Below, one piece after another: positions 17,188 to 25,727 of a DNA stretch of 32,805 nt. The notes under the pieces were generated by a model. That model was given only the letters and a program-made list of their open reading frames with translations. It was not told the origin of the DNA and did not search any database. The position numbers and the translations under genes are program-made. The DNA comes from Candidatus Nanopelagicales bacterium. Lineage in GTDB: Bacteria > Actinomycetota > Actinomycetes > S36-B12. Every line of letters begins with the position of its first letter. The stretch's first letter is position 1. Location: assembly GCA_028825115.1 (NCBI GenBank), contig JAPKAV010000015.1, positions 1 through 32,805 of the forward strand. Direction: 5' to 3'.

Positions 17188-18096
17188 TTAAACCCTCAAG
17201 TACTTCCTGAGAGTCAAGAAGGCGGCGATACCGGAAAGCCCGATGCCCACAAGGATCAAAATTGGAGCGATTCCCACCACCGCGTCCCAGCCAACAAATG
17301 ATGTGAATTGGAACGAAGGGGCGAGAACCTGGTCAATGATGACTGATTTGGCGAGCACCAGCCCACCCACAGCCAGGATCGCTCCGATCCCAGCGGAAAC
17401 TGCAGCCTCCAGCAGGAACGGCAGCTGAATATAAAGATTGCTCGCACCGACCAGTCGCATGATGCTAGTTTCGCGTCGCCTGCTAAATGCGGCCACTCGC
17501 ATAGTGTTGGCTACGAGAAGCACGGTCACAACCAACATGACAACGGCAATGATCAGCGCAATTGCTTGGAGTCCTCCTAACAATTGGAAGAATTTGTCGA
17601 GCACCTGTCTTTGATCGTTGACCTGCTCAATTCCTGGTCGACCCGAGAAAGCGGATGCAACCACGTCATATTGCGTTGGGTCTGCAAGTTTCACCCGGAA
17701 AGATTCAGGCAATGCACTTTCATTGACGCTGTCAGCAATTGGTGAGCTGGAGAATTGTTCTTGAAAGCGCACATAGGCTTCTGCTTGGGATTCGTAATAA
17801 ATATCTTGAACGAGGGGCCGTAACGACTCGAGGTCAGCCTCGATTTGATCACGCTGCCCTGCGGTAACAGCGCCTCCCGCACACGAAGGAGTGTCGCTCC
17901 CCTTTGCACACAAGAAAATAGAAACCTCAACCTTGTCGTACCAAAAATCCTTCATGGTGTCGACTTGCGCGCGCACCAGCAAACTCACACCAAAAAGACT
18001 CAGCGACACAGCAACCGTGATGATCACGGCCAGAGTCATGGTGAGATTGCGGCGAAGTCCATTGCCAACTTCGCTGGCGACAAATTCGGCGCGCAT
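17188..18096 (-). CDS. ftsX: Cell division protein FtsX
   Basis: This 302-residue protein has four membrane helices: one near residues 20-45, a large outside domain (about 45-165, with a Cys pair in LCAKGSDTPSCAG typical of actinobacterial FtsX), then three helices from about 170 on, including AFSRRRETSIMRLVGASNLYIQLPFLLE. FtsX with FtsE transmits ATP-driven change across the membrane to a wall hydrolase. The start overlaps the ftsE stop by one base (TAATG), which indicates coupling. The M23 peptidase gene next to it is the likely partner. Confidence 0.96.
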   Translation of the reverse strand: MRAEFVASEVGNGLRRNLTMTLAVIITVAVSLSLFGVSLLVRAQVDTMKDFWYDKVEVSIFLCAKGSDTPSCAGGAVTAGQRDQIEADLESLRPLVQDIYYESQAEAYVRFQEQFSSSPIADSVNESALPESFRVKLADPTQYDVVASAFSGRPGIEQVNDQRQVLDKFFQLLGGLQAIALIIAVVMLVVTVLLVANTMRVAAFSRRRETSIMRLVGASNLYIQLPFLLEAAVSAGIGAILAVGGLVLAKSVIIDQVLAPSFQFTSFVGWDAVVGIAPILILVGIGLSGIAAFLTLRKYLRV

Positions 18097-18785
18097 TAGC
18101 GGACGTACCCATACACGCCGCGAGACTGATCGCGCACCACATGTCCGTTCTCAAGTTCAATAACTCGGCGGCGCATCTGGTCAACTATTTGTGCATCATG
18201 GGTAGACATGACCACCGTTGTTCCCAATCTGTTGATTCGATCGAGCAATTTCATAATGCCAACAGAGGTTCCAGGATCAAGGTTTCCGGTCGGTTCGTCG
18301 GCAATCAGCATTTTGGGTCGGTTAACGAATGCGCGGGCAATGGCCACACGCTGCTGCTCACCGCCGGAGAGTTCATCTGGGCGGCGATGCTCTTTGCCTT
18401 CGAGCCCCACCACCTCAAGAACTTCAGGCACTACTTTCTTAATAAGGGCCTTGGGCTTACCAATCACTTCAAGGGCAAAAGCTACGTTTTCAAACACACT
18501 CTTATTGGGCAACAACCTGAAGTCCTGGAACACAGTGCCAATTTCACGACGCAGAGTTGGGATCTTCCAGTTAGAAAGTCGGCTGAGGTCTTTACCTAAA
18601 ACCCACACATTTCCCGAGGCTGGTCGCTCTTCGCGAAGCACCAGTCGCAAAAAGGTGGACTTACCGGAACCCGAAGGTCCAACAAGGAATACAAATTCGC
18701 CTTTTTCTATTTCAAGGGACACGTCTTCGAGTGCGGGATGGGTTTGACTCGCATAAAGCTTAGTCACGGTATCGAACAGGATCAC
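18096..18785 (-). CDS. ftsE: Cell division ATP-binding protein FtsE
   Basis: This 229-residue ABC ATPase partners FtsX at the division site. It has Walker [11 protein letters not shown]-loop [10 protein letters not shown], signature [15 protein letters not shown], Walker [14 protein letters not shown] and H-loop [16 protein letters not shown] is the standard FtsE N-terminus. The GTG start has GGAG 9 nt upstream. It lies 78 bp after prfB on the same strand, a gene order kept across actinobacteria. Confidence 0.97.
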   Translation of the reverse strand: MILFDTVTKLYASQTHPALEDVSLEIEKGEFVFLVGPSGSGKSTFLRLVLREERPASGNVWVLGKDLSRLSNWKIPTLRREIGTVFQDFRLLPNKSVFENVAFALEVIGKPKALIKKVVPEVLEVVGLEGKEHRRPDELSGGEQQRVAIARAFVNRPKMLIADEPTGNLDPGTSVGIMKLLDRINRLGTTVVMSTHDAQIVDQMRRRVIELENGHVVRDQSRGVYGYVR

Positions 18786-18863
18786 TGCGCGGTGCTCCGT
18801 TTCAGTCGGAAAGCCATCAGGTTAACGCACATCAGTCTAAGCGGAAAGGGTCACAAAATTGGA

Positions 18864-19976
18864 TTACGGCGTGGCCGAATTGGTCTTTCTCCACCGAATT
18901 CCGGCTTGTACGAGTTCATCAATTTCCCCGTCGAGCACTGCCCCGGTGTTACCCGTTTCCTTATTGGTCCGCAAATCTTTCACCATTTGGTAGGGGTGCA
19001 GGACGTACGAGCGCATCTGGTTGCCCCATGAACCACCGGAGTCATCTTTAAGAGCGTTTAGCTTGGCGCGTTCGACTTGGCGCTGAGTCTCCAATAACTT
19101 TGCTTGCAAGACCACCATTGCTGTGGCCCTGTTCTGCAGTTGAGATCTTTCATTTTGACAAGAAACCACAATGCCGGTCGGGATATGGGTCAGTCGCACA
19201 GCTGAGTCGGTTGTATTGACACCTTGACCGCCAGGGCCACTCGAACGAAAGACATCTACCCGCAAATCGTCTTCGGGGATGTCAACACTCTCGGACTGCT
19301 CCAAGACGGGAATCACTTCAACGTCAGAAAATGAGGTTTGACGCCGACTCTGATTATCAAATGGCGAAATGCGTACTAAGCGGTGTGTCCCTTGCTCAAC
19401 CGAAAGGGTCCCGTAGGCGTACGGCGCCTTCACCGCAAATGTTGCGGACTTGATGCCGGCTTCTTCAGCGTAAGAGGTGTCGTAGACCTCGTAACTCCAG
19501 CCGTGTCGTTCGCAGTAGCGCGTGTACATGCGCAGCAACATTTCGGCCCAGTCGGCAGCATCAACGCCACCGGCGCCCGATCGGATGGTGATCAGGGCTT
19601 CGCGCTCGTCGTATTCTCCTGAGAGAAGTGTTCGGATCTCAAGTTCGCCCACAACTACTTCAAGTGCCTTGAGCTCTTTCAGCGCATCGTCGAGCGACTC
19701 TTGGTCGCCAGCGTCCTCCGCCAACTCAAAAAGGACCGGCAGATCCGCGTCTCTCCTCTTGACAGATTCGAATTTGCGCAATTCACCTTGGATAGTGGAC
19801 AGTTTTGAGGTTACTTTCTGGGCATTTGCTTGGTCATCCCACAAATTAGGGACAGACGCTTCTGCCTCAAGTGCCGCGATGGATTCCTTCATACGGGGGA
19901 CGTCAAGCACAGTGCCGATACTGCTCACTTTGACTGCAAGTTCATTCAGTCGCTCTTGAATTTCAAGTGAGGGCAC
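18864..19976 (-). CDS. prfB: Peptide chain release factor 2
   Basis: This 370-residue protein ends translation at UGA and [16 protein letters not shown] contains the SPF stop-codon reader, and [25 protein letters not shown] holds the GGQ motif that triggers peptide release. The N-terminal coiled domain covers about residues 1-100. The frame is continuous, with no programmed UGA frameshift of the E. coli kind, so the autoregulation of that type is absent. GTG 19976 has TAAAGT exactly 6 nt upstream, a leaderless start. Confidence 0.97.
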   Translation of the reverse strand: MPSLEIQERLNELAVKVSSIGTVLDVPRMKESIAALEAEASVPNLWDDQANAQKVTSKLSTIQGELRKFESVKRRDADLPVLFELAEDAGDQESLDDALKELKALEVVVGELEIRTLLSGEYDEREALITIRSGAGGVDAADWAEMLLRMYTRYCERHGWSYEVYDTSYAEEAGIKSATFAVKAPYAYGTLSVEQGTHRLVRISPFDNQSRRQTSFSDVEVIPVLEQSESVDIPEDDLRVDVFRSSGPGGQGVNTTDSAVRLTHIPTGIVVSCQNERSQLQNRATAMVVLQAKLLETQRQVERAKLNALKDDSGGSWGNQMRSYVLHPYQMVKDLRTNKETGNTGAVLDGEIDELVQAGIRWRKTNSATP

Positions 19977-19982
19977 ATGCGA

Positions 19983-19988
19983 ACTTTA
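19983..19988 (-). promoter_or_regulatory. Leaderless -10 box for prfB
   Basis: TAAAGT on the minus strand, a 6-nt spacer (TCGCAT), then GTG at 19976. It may drive the prfB-ftsEX unit. Confidence 0.65.
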
Positions 19989-20011
19989 CGAGTCGACTAT
20001 TGACATAAGCG

Positions 20012-20428
20012 TTACGGGGCGTAATCCAACCTTGCCGAGGCGCTCACCTCGACGGGATCAAATGGCAACGCGTCAAAAAAGGTGAGGCGCAATGGCGCGT
20101 TCAAGCTGACAAGAACTGACTTACCGTCGGGTTCAACCGTAAGGTTGCTAAGTTCAATTTCGGAACCCTCGGCCATGACTTTTGCGTGCGTCCTCGCAAT
20201 GTTCTGTACTTGCGCTGAATTAAGCCTGGTGGATTGGGTAGCTCCCGTTCGGTAGTACTCCTCCAGGTCTATTCCTTGGGCTCCGGCAAGAGCAATTGAG
20301 TCGGCAACTGATTGAAGCTCCCGTTGCTGAATGAAGGCACCGGCGCTGTCGGTTATTACCGCCAGTGCCAGCAGACACACTCCAATCATGCCGATGCCGA
20401 GAAGCATGATGCTGCCCTCGTCTTTCAT
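20012..20428 (-). CDS. TadE/TadG-like protein (Rv3654c type)
   Basis: This 138-residue protein has an N-terminal GSIMLLGIGMIGVCLLALAVI membrane helix directly after a short DEGS start, then QQRELQSVADSIALAGAQ, the TadG-like pattern of a pseudopilin helix followed by an outside domain. In actinobacteria such a protein ends the Tad gene set (Rv3654c position). It starts within ATGA, overlapping the upstream TadE gene by 4 nt. It appears intact although the Tad motor gene at 22060-23009 is broken, so its present role is unclear. Confidence 0.8.
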   Translation of the reverse strand: MKDEGSIMLLGIGMIGVCLLALAVITDSAGAFIQQRELQSVADSIALAGAQGIDLEEYYRTGATQSTRLNSAQVQNIARTHAKVMAEGSEIELSNLTVEPDGKSVLVSLNAPLRLTFFDALPFDPVEVSASARLDYAP

Positions 20429-20868
20429 GGCCCACCCGCCTCGCGGTATTGATCAACTAAGAGCGTGGCCTGCGCAGTTACGGGCATTGTGATTACGTCC
20501 GATGACCCCCAGCGGGGCACAAATGGCAGTGGGACCTGGGCCGTGATTTCCATGGAGACCTTTCCACCCGGGGTGAGACACGCAATGTGATCGCACGTGG
20601 TGAAAATTTCCGGTTGTGCGTCTGCGAGGCCGTGGTCCTCAAACGCTTGTTCTGCAGCCACGACTGCTCTCTTATCGCCACTGGAATTGCTCGTGCTGGT
20701 AACAAACGCTCGCACACTTTCGCGGGCTGCCTGGTTGGCGGCAAACTGCGCCGCATTGAGGGTCAGGACGGTTATTGCGATATAGATCAGCGGAAGGATG
20801 ATTGCGACGCCAACAACAATAAACTCAATTGAAGCGCTCCCTTGATCGCTGTTACTCCGCCAGCGCAT
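20425..20868 (-). CDS. TadE-family pseudopilin-like protein
   Basis: This 147-residue protein contains the TadE signature: DQGSASIEFIVVGVAIILPLIY, where Gly/Ser-x-x-x-x-Glu precedes a membrane helix, then NQAARESVRAF. An outside domain with two Cys (TTCDHIAC) follows. TadE proteins are minor pseudopilins processed by a TadV-type peptidase and exported by the TadA/B/C machine. It overlaps the preceding TadE gene by 17 bp and the following TadG-like gene by 4 bp. Confidence 0.83.
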   Translation of the reverse strand: MRWRSNSDQGSASIEFIVVGVAIILPLIYIAITVLTLNAAQFAANQAARESVRAFVTSTSNSSGDKRAVVAAEQAFEDHGLADAQPEIFTTCDHIACLTPGGKVSMEITAQVPLPFVPRWGSSDVITMPVTAQATLLVDQYREAGGP

Positions 20869-21253
20869 GACCGGTCAGTTTCATTGACGTTGGACCGTAA
20901 AAACCAATCAAAGGCAATTCAGTCTCGACCACAACTGCGAACATTTTGTTATCCCCTTCGGTGACCTGTGATGCACTGATGCTCCGCACGGCCGCTCCAG
21001 CAATATTGCTTTCCAAGATGGACCTGGTGCGTGACTCTGCTCGAGTGAGATCCCCGTCCACTAAAGCAGCGACCCGCGCGCCTTCAATTGCAGCACTTGT
21101 GACCACACTGCGCACATGGATAGCGAGCATCAGTTGAAGTACCGCCAACGCAACGAGCATGAGCAACGGGGCAACCAGGGCGAATTCAACGCTTGCGTTC
21201 CCGCTATCGCCCTGCAGTCGTGTCCTATCAGTGCTGCGTTTATGCGGAGACAC
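20852..21253 (-). CDS. TadE-family pseudopilin-like protein (first copy)
   Basis: This 133-residue protein has GDSGNASVEFALVAPLLMLVALAVLQLMLA, the TadE motif with Glu at the start of the membrane helix, then TSAAIEGARVAAL. Residues about 60-133 form a small beta-rich outside domain. It starts at GTG 21253, overlapping the pilin gene end by 14 bp, and overlaps the next TadE gene by 17 bp. The tight packing is typical of a compact Tad operon. It is intact in frame. Confidence 0.83.
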   Translation of the reverse strand: MSPHKRSTDRTRLQGDSGNASVEFALVAPLLMLVALAVLQLMLAIHVRSVVTSAAIEGARVAALVDGDLTRAESRTRSILESNIAGAAVRSISASQVTEGDNKMFAVVVETELPLIGFYGPTSMKLTGHALAE

Positions 21254-21419
21254 TCGAGATCGCTCGATCCAAGATTCCGGTGAGTTGGTCGTCAGCGATG
21301 AGCCAGATGGCCGTGACCAGTCCCGCCGTCATCACCGCAACAAGCACCCAGCCGGGGACATCGCCACGCACATTAGCCAACTTGGTGCATAACTTGCCTA
21401 ATACTAGTTCGGTATTCAT
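21240..21419 (-). CDS. Flp-type small pilin (DUF4244-like)
   Basis: This 59-residue protein is short enough to be missed by common length cut-offs. It has a short polar N-terminus, then DVPGWVLVAVMTAGLVTAIWLIA, a single membrane helix with the DxPGWVL start typical of the actinobacterial Flp/DUF4244 pilin that sits between tadC and tadE, then a short C-terminal DDQLTGILDRAISSVSA. ATG 21419 has AAGGAAAGG upstream at good spacing. The gene order tadC, pilin, tadE, tadE, tadG-like is that of the mycobacterial Rv3657c-Rv3654c set. This would be the main filament subunit of the Tad system. Confidence 0.82.
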   Translation of the reverse strand: MNTELVLGKLCTKLANVRGDVPGWVLVAVMTAGLVTAIWLIADDQLTGILDRAISSVSA

Positions 21420-21455
21420 GTCATACCTTTCCTTGATATATGTATTTTGTTGTTG

Positions 21456-22115
21456 TTACGGAACAAGAACCTCTAGACCGCGCATTGCGGGAAATAGCGC
21501 AATGATGATTACGGTCGGCAGGATCAAGAACACGACCGGGACCAACATGACAACGTCTTTTTTCCCCGCGAGCTCAATTAAGTGTTGCTTTTGCTCACTA
21601 CGAGCGTCGGCTGCCTGAGCGCGTAGAACACCGCTCAATGGGGTCCCCCGCTCAATTGCAATCACTAAGCCGGAAACAAAACGCTCTACTGAGCGAGAAC
21701 CAGTACGTTCGGACATGGCAATTAGTGCATCGATAAATGCGGAGCCCGCCTTAACATCGGCAACGCAAGTTTCTAATTCATTTGCCAGGTCTCCTTGGCC
21801 TAAATGTGCGATTCGAGTGAGTGCGGCAAGGGACGTCTCTCCAGCTGTAACCGAAAAAGCCAGCAGTTCTGCGAGATCAGGGAATTGCGAGTCAATTCGT
21901 TCAACCCGCTTTCTTCCCATTCCGGAAACGTGTCTGTCGTGCAGAAGAAAGCCAATTACGATCCCCAGCGCCACCGTGAAGGCAAGTGCAATCGGATTCG
22001 ATCCACGCCCAATGGACCACATGCCCATCACAAAGCCTGCAACTAATCCCAGCGCTGCCCACGTAATTTGCTCCCGCCAATAGTGGGAGCGTGCACAGTT
22101 TGGTGACTGCTTCAC
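21456..22115 (-). CDS. TadC-like type II secretion F-domain protein, N-terminus probably lost
   Basis: The frame holds 219 residues from GTG 22115. The first 20 residues share DNA with the end of broken tadA and do not look like a TadC start. From about residue 18 there are membrane helices (TWAALGLVAGFVMGM, IALAFTVALGIVIGFLL), then the F domain FPDLAELLAFSVTAGETSLAALTRI, VERGT-like AIERGTPLSGVLRAQA and a last helix MLVPVVFLILPTVIIIALFP. Family members usually have a further N-terminal helix and linker. The deletion that removed the tadA end and tadB seems to have taken that part too. It may be a remnant rather than a working platform protein. Confidence 0.72.
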   Translation of the reverse strand: MKQSPNCARSHYWREQITWAALGLVAGFVMGMWSIGRGSNPIALAFTVALGIVIGFLLHDRHVSGMGRKRVERIDSQFPDLAELLAFSVTAGETSLAALTRIAHLGQGDLANELETCVADVKAGSAFIDALIAMSERTGSRSVERFVSGLVIAIERGTPLSGVLRAQAADARSEQKQHLIELAGKKDVVMLVPVVFLILPTVIIIALFPAMRGLEVLVP

Positions 22116-23009
22116 GAGCGCTGTTTGCGTGCAACGTAGATAGAGACGGCATTCCAGAGTTCATAGCAATGAGCAAATCAAGGCATTCGCCCTGGCGCAC
22201 CTCACCAACAATCAATCGAGTGGGCGCACGCGCAGTGCTTCGCGCACCAGCCTGCGCAATGGGATCTCACCCGTTCCCTCCAAACTAGCGTCCCGAGTCT
22301 GCATGGCGATCCAGTCAGGATGATCAATTTTGATTTCAAACACTTCTTCGCAACTAATCACCCGCTCATGTTTAGGGACACAACCCAAGAGCGCATTAAG
22401 CAATGTAGTTTTGCCGGCCTGGGTTCCCCCCGCCACTACTGTGTTGAGCCCACATTGAACGGCGGCGTCCAGAAATACTGCCGCTTGCTGATTAAGTGTG
22501 CCCAATCTGACTAGGTCAAAAATTGTTTTTGGTCGGACCACAAACCGCCGAATATTTACCGACCAATGCTTTTGAGTTACCTCTGGAATAACCACGTGGA
22601 GCCGGCTGCCGTCGGAAAGAACCGCGTCGACAAATGGTTGCGAAAGGTCTAACCGTCGCCCAGAGGTGCGCAACATCCGTTCAACTAGATCACGCACCTG
22701 TTCAGGGGTGAGAACGATCCCGGTCAATTCACTTCTGCCGCCACGGGCAATAAAGACTCGGTTCGGTTTATTTATCCAAATTTCCTCCACTGAAGTGTCA
22801 TCGAAAAATTTTTACAACGGGCCGAAACCGGAAATCTGGTGATGCACCTCAAGGACCAAAGCAGGTACGTCGATCATCGATCCACCGGCGAAAAGGTCCG
22901 ATGCGCACTCTTGAATTAGGTGAAGTACCCGCGCACTATCCTGTACCGGATCAAGATCAAGGGTCCTGATTTGTTCACGTACGCGCGATTCAACAAGCAC
23001 TGCATCCAT
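22060..23009 (-). pseudogene. tadA: tadA pilus ATPase, broken by a stop, a frameshift and a deletion
   Basis: Pieces of one TadA/CpaF secretion ATPase lie in order. The N-part (ATG 23009) runs to SGFGPL, then an in-frame TAA at 22812-22814. The same frame continues KFFDDTSVEEIWINKPNRVF through Walker A GGTQAGKTTLLNALLG to EALRVRP. There the frame is lost (about 22217-22224) and TGA follows. One added base restores TRLIVGEVRQGE-LDLLIAMN (Walker B) and LSTLHANSAREA. Similarity stops at PLLAG near 22065-22075, where the sequence passes out of frame into tadC; the usual last 60 or more residues and tadB are absent. Three separate lesions make a functional motor very unlikely. Confidence 0.85.
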
Positions 23010-23119
23010 GTGATTCCCCTTTTATCTACGCCTTATTCCGTGTGGGTTGCACGCGTTCAGGGTAAATTGAATCAGGACATTAAATACAGTGGCGATTTTC
23101 TAACTGTGGATAACTCTGC

Positions 23120-24034
23120 TCAGAATATGAATCGGTCCCAGGCAGCTTTAACAAACTCGGGATGTTCGGACTGTGCCATGTGACCAGTGTCAGGCAATAC
23201 AACCACGTGTGCGTTGGGAAAGTGTTTAGTGAATCGATGTGCGTTCTTAGCGCTCACCAGTACGTCCTCTCGGCCATAAATTCCCAGGGTCGGCGCACTC
23301 ACACGTTCGGCCAATTTCCACGGGCGATCTGCCCCCCTGAGATCGGTGTTTGTCTTAAACAGGCCGCGAAGGGAGCCAAGAAATGCTTCCGTGTTGTAAG
23401 TGAAGTGATCACGTTCGTCGGCTTCCTGAACAGCCTCAGCCATTCGGATTTGAGAAAACTGATCGGGGTGTGCGGTACAGCCGTCAATAGTTGCTTGCAC
23501 TCGGTCCTGCGCAGAACTCTGAAAATACTTTGGGAGCAATTTTTCACCAATACCTGGAATCGCAATTGCCGGTAGATGAACATTTCCCTTGGTTGCATAA
23601 AGGCTCGGCAATGCGGGCGAGATCAAAGTGAGCGAACGCACCAATTCAGGTTTACGTGCGGCAAGTTGCAATGCAATAGCACCACCGAGTGAGTTACCAA
23701 AAAGATCAACTGGACCTAAACCCTTGGCCAAGATGAATTCGGCAACAGCTCGGGCATGACCCGACGGGGTGTAATCACCGTCCCGCGGGGGCGGCGAAAT
23801 GCCAAACCCTGGAAGATCAACCGCGTAGACCGTCAATTGGGTATCGAGAGTCAACATCAGGTCGGTCCAGTTGAGAGAGGACCCACCCAAACCGTGCAGA
23901 AAAACACCCACTCGGTCCGGTGACTTTGTCCCTACCGCAGTTGTTCGATAAGAAATCGTTCGCTTTGGGAGAAATTCGATACTTCGGTCATAAGCCTGCG
24001 CGGCTTCAACTCGTGAGGCAATAGGGGCAAGCAC
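23120..24034 (-). CDS. Alpha/beta-fold hydrolase
   Basis: This 304-residue cytoplasmic hydrolase has the oxyanion-hole motif FLHGLGGSSLNW, the nucleophile elbow LFGNSLGGAIAL (Ser), the acid in YGREDVLV and His in DTGHMAQSEHPEFV, a complete Ser-Asp-His triad. A cap domain lies between about residues 150 and 225. The substrate is unknown; lipase, esterase and C-C hydrolase members look alike. The frame is open to 24247, but GTG 24034 is chosen because TACGCT lies exactly 6 nt upstream and longer starts would run into the divergent tetR gene. The TetR protein next door is a probable regulator. Confidence 0.88.
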   Translation of the reverse strand: MLAPIASRVEAAQAYDRSIEFLPKRTISYRTTAVGTKSPDRVGVFLHGLGGSSLNWTDLMLTLDTQLTVYAVDLPGFGISPPPRDGDYTPSGHARAVAEFILAKGLGPVDLFGNSLGGAIALQLAARKPELVRSLTLISPALPSLYATKGNVHLPAIAIPGIGEKLLPKYFQSSAQDRVQATIDGCTAHPDQFSQIRMAEAVQEADERDHFTYNTEAFLGSLRGLFKTNTDLRGADRPWKLAERVSAPTLGIYGREDVLVSAKNAHRFTKHFPNAHVVVLPDTGHMAQSEHPEFVKAAWDRFIF

Positions 24035-24040
24035 TCTTTC

Positions 24041-24046
24041 AGCGTA
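24041..24046 (-). promoter_or_regulatory. Leaderless -10 box for the alpha/beta hydrolase
   Basis: TACGCT on the minus strand, a 6-nt spacer (GAAAGA), then GTG at 24034. It lies back to back with the tetR box in a 49-bp gap. Confidence 0.6.
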
Positions 24047-24071
24047 CGGGTAAATGCACGCCGAAGCAAAG

Positions 24072-24077
24072 TAGACT
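24072..24077 (+). promoter_or_regulatory. Leaderless -10 box for the TetR regulator
   Basis: TAGACT, a 6-nt spacer (ACGGAT), then ATG at 24084. It sits inside a small palindrome GTAGACTAC (24071-24079). Confidence 0.68.
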
Positions 24078-24083
24078 ACGGAT

Positions 24084-24737
24084 ATGGCTTTCACGGCGTC
24101 CATCGACGAATCAAGTTCGCGCGCGGCACGCCTGCCCAAAGCAGAACGCCGAGAACAACTTATGGCCGTGGCGCGGTCAGTCTTTGCTGAACAGGGATAC
24201 CACACCACCAGCATGGAAATAATCGCCGAGACCGCCGGAGTCTCCAAGCCACTTCTCTACCAGCATTTCCCCAGCAAACTTGATTTGTACTTGGCGCTAC
24301 TCGACGCTGGTATTGACGAATTACTCGACAAATCAGATGCTTCCCTGCGCGACATCACCGACAATAAATTACGCGTGATCGCTACTGTTCAGACGTACTT
24401 TGAGTTTGTGGACGACCCCCAAGACGCTTATCGTCTCGTTTTCGAATCTGACCTCACCAATGAACCTGAGGTGCGGGCCCGCCTCGAGCGCCTCGAGCGA
24501 GAAGTAATCAAGCGGATTGCTGCTGTGATCAAACAGGACACCGGCCTAAGTGAAACTCAAGCGACCCTGCTGGGGGCCGGGCTACACGGTATGGCTCAAG
24601 TTGCCGCCACCAACTGGTTGCGGGATCCTTCTCTTCCCAGAAGCGACGCAGCCGAACTGGTGTCACTTCTCTCCTGGCGCGGAATTAGCGGATTCCCGCT
24701 CTCGCACCCACCAACCAGCCCGCTCATGGCGCAGTAA
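24084..24737 (+). CDS. TetR-family transcriptional regulator
   Basis: This 217-residue regulator has an N-terminal HTH (about residues 18-65): RREQLMAVARSVFAEQGYHTTSMEIIAETAGVSKPLLYQHFPSKLDLYLALL, read here as separate helix elements with the strongly conserved TAGVSKPLLYQHF. The ligand domain (about 75-200) has EREVIKRIAAVI and a helical end. The arrangement resembles actinobacterial regulators next to DUF3107 and a ferritin-like gene. It is divergent from the alpha/beta hydrolase across a 49-bp gap, so it likely represses both genes. It is followed 31 bp later by DUF3107. Confidence 0.92.
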   Translation: MAFTASIDESSSRAARLPKAERREQLMAVARSVFAEQGYHTTSMEIIAETAGVSKPLLYQHFPSKLDLYLALLDAGIDELLDKSDASLRDITDNKLRVIATVQTYFEFVDDPQDAYRLVFESDLTNEPEVRARLERLEREVIKRIAAVIKQDTGLSETQATLLGAGLHGMAQVAATNWLRDPSLPRSDAAELVSLLSWRGISGFPLSHPPTSPLMAQ

Positions 24738-24768
24738 CAAAATCAAATAGCAATCGGAAGGAAGAATT

Positions 24769-24990
24769 ATGGACATCACAATTGGAGTGCAGCACATTGC
24801 ACGAGACATCTCACTTGAAACCGAGGAGAGCGCCGAGGCGATTTCTCAGAAAGTCACGGAGGCGATTGCCTCGGACGGAATGCTGAACCTGACCGACACT
24901 AAAGGTCGGATTGTGCTGGTTCCCGCCAGCAAAATTGCCTACGTTGATCTAGGGCCTGCAACCGGCCGTCGCGTGGGGTTTGGTAAATAG
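24769..24990 (+). CDS. DUF3107-family small protein
   Basis: This 73-residue protein matches the actinobacterial DUF3107 family: MDITIGVQHIARDISLET at the start, AVTEAI-like QKVTEAIA in the middle, and the end TKGRIVLVPASKIAYVDLGPATGRRVGFG. It has no Cys and no membrane segment. The function is unknown. GGAAGGAAG lies 5 nt before ATG 24769, a strong ribosome binding site. It follows tetR on the same strand and probably shares its transcript. Confidence 0.9.
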   Translation: MDITIGVQHIARDISLETEESAEAISQKVTEAIASDGMLNLTDTKGRIVLVPASKIAYVDLGPATGRRVGFGK

Positions 24991-24993
24991 CTT

Positions 24994-25698
24994 CTAGGCT
25001 GCTAAACCGAGATCGGCCATGCGCCGAGAGTGACTATCCGTTAATCGCGCCAACATGCGACCGATTTCCGCGAGATCAGCTCCTGGCCGATCAACTCCTC
25101 CAATAATGAGTGCTGCCAGCGCATCCCGTTCGGCGGCAACTCTTTGGGCTTGAGATAACGCCTCACCCACAAGCCGTCGCCCCCAGAGCGCCAAACGCCC
25201 GGCAACTTTTGGGTCTTCCTCTATCGCGGTGCGAATTCGTTCAACGACGTAGGCCGCCTGTGAGAGGTCATCACACACTTCACATACCAGTTCACGAGTT
25301 TTTGGATCCACATAAGAAGAAATTTCACGGTAGAAATCCAAACCGATTCCATCACCCACAAAAGCCTTCATTAATCCTTCGAGCCAGTCCGTTGGCTTGG
25401 TCTTCATATGAAAGTCTTCAAGTGTCTGACGAAATGGCTCCATGGCGATTTCAGGGTCGGCACCGAGTTCAACAAGTCGATTGCGGAGCGCGGTGAAGTG
25501 CCTAAATTCCGTTGTGGCCAATTCGCCCATCGAGGCCTTGTCGGCGAACGTTGGCGCCAGCACCGAATCAGCAGCCATCCGCTCAAAGGCGGTCAGTTCA
25601 CTCACGGCCAGCACTGCGAGGAGGTCAATGACCGCCGCCCGGTATTGCGGGTCATTGTCTAACTCCTGATCAATCGGCTCCTGAGTCATCGGGCCCAA
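24994..25698 (-). CDS. Ferritin-like fold protein (MiaE-like, actinobacterial)
   Basis: This 234-residue helical protein has the diiron-type pattern ELTAFERMAADS, EFRHFTALRNRL, and later EVCDDLSQAAYVVERI, spaced like the Glu/His ligands of ferritin-like four-helix bundles. Homologues sit beside DUF3107 and a DEAD helicase in many actinobacteria and are called ferritin-like fold or tRNA-hydroxylase (MiaE)-like; no reaction has been established that I know of. TTG 25698 has GGAG 4 nt upstream; ATG 25689 is an alternative without a good site. It is convergent with DUF3107 (3 bp between stops). Confidence 0.82.
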   Translation of the reverse strand: MGPMTQEPIDQELDNDPQYRAAVIDLLAVLAVSELTAFERMAADSVLAPTFADKASMGELATTEFRHFTALRNRLVELGADPEIAMEPFRQTLEDFHMKTKPTDWLEGLMKAFVGDGIGLDFYREISSYVDPKTRELVCEVCDDLSQAAYVVERIRTAIEEDPKVAGRLALWGRRLVGEALSQAQRVAAERDALAALIIGGVDRPGADLAEIGRMLARLTDSHSRRMADLGLAA

Positions 25699-25727
25699 TC
25701 AACTCCGTTCATATCGGGGGGATCGCA

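Noticed and set aside
18864-19976. Possible programmed UGA frameshift in prfB
   Set aside because: The frame is continuous from GTG 19976 and no in-frame TGA with a CTTTGA-like site occurs near codon 25.
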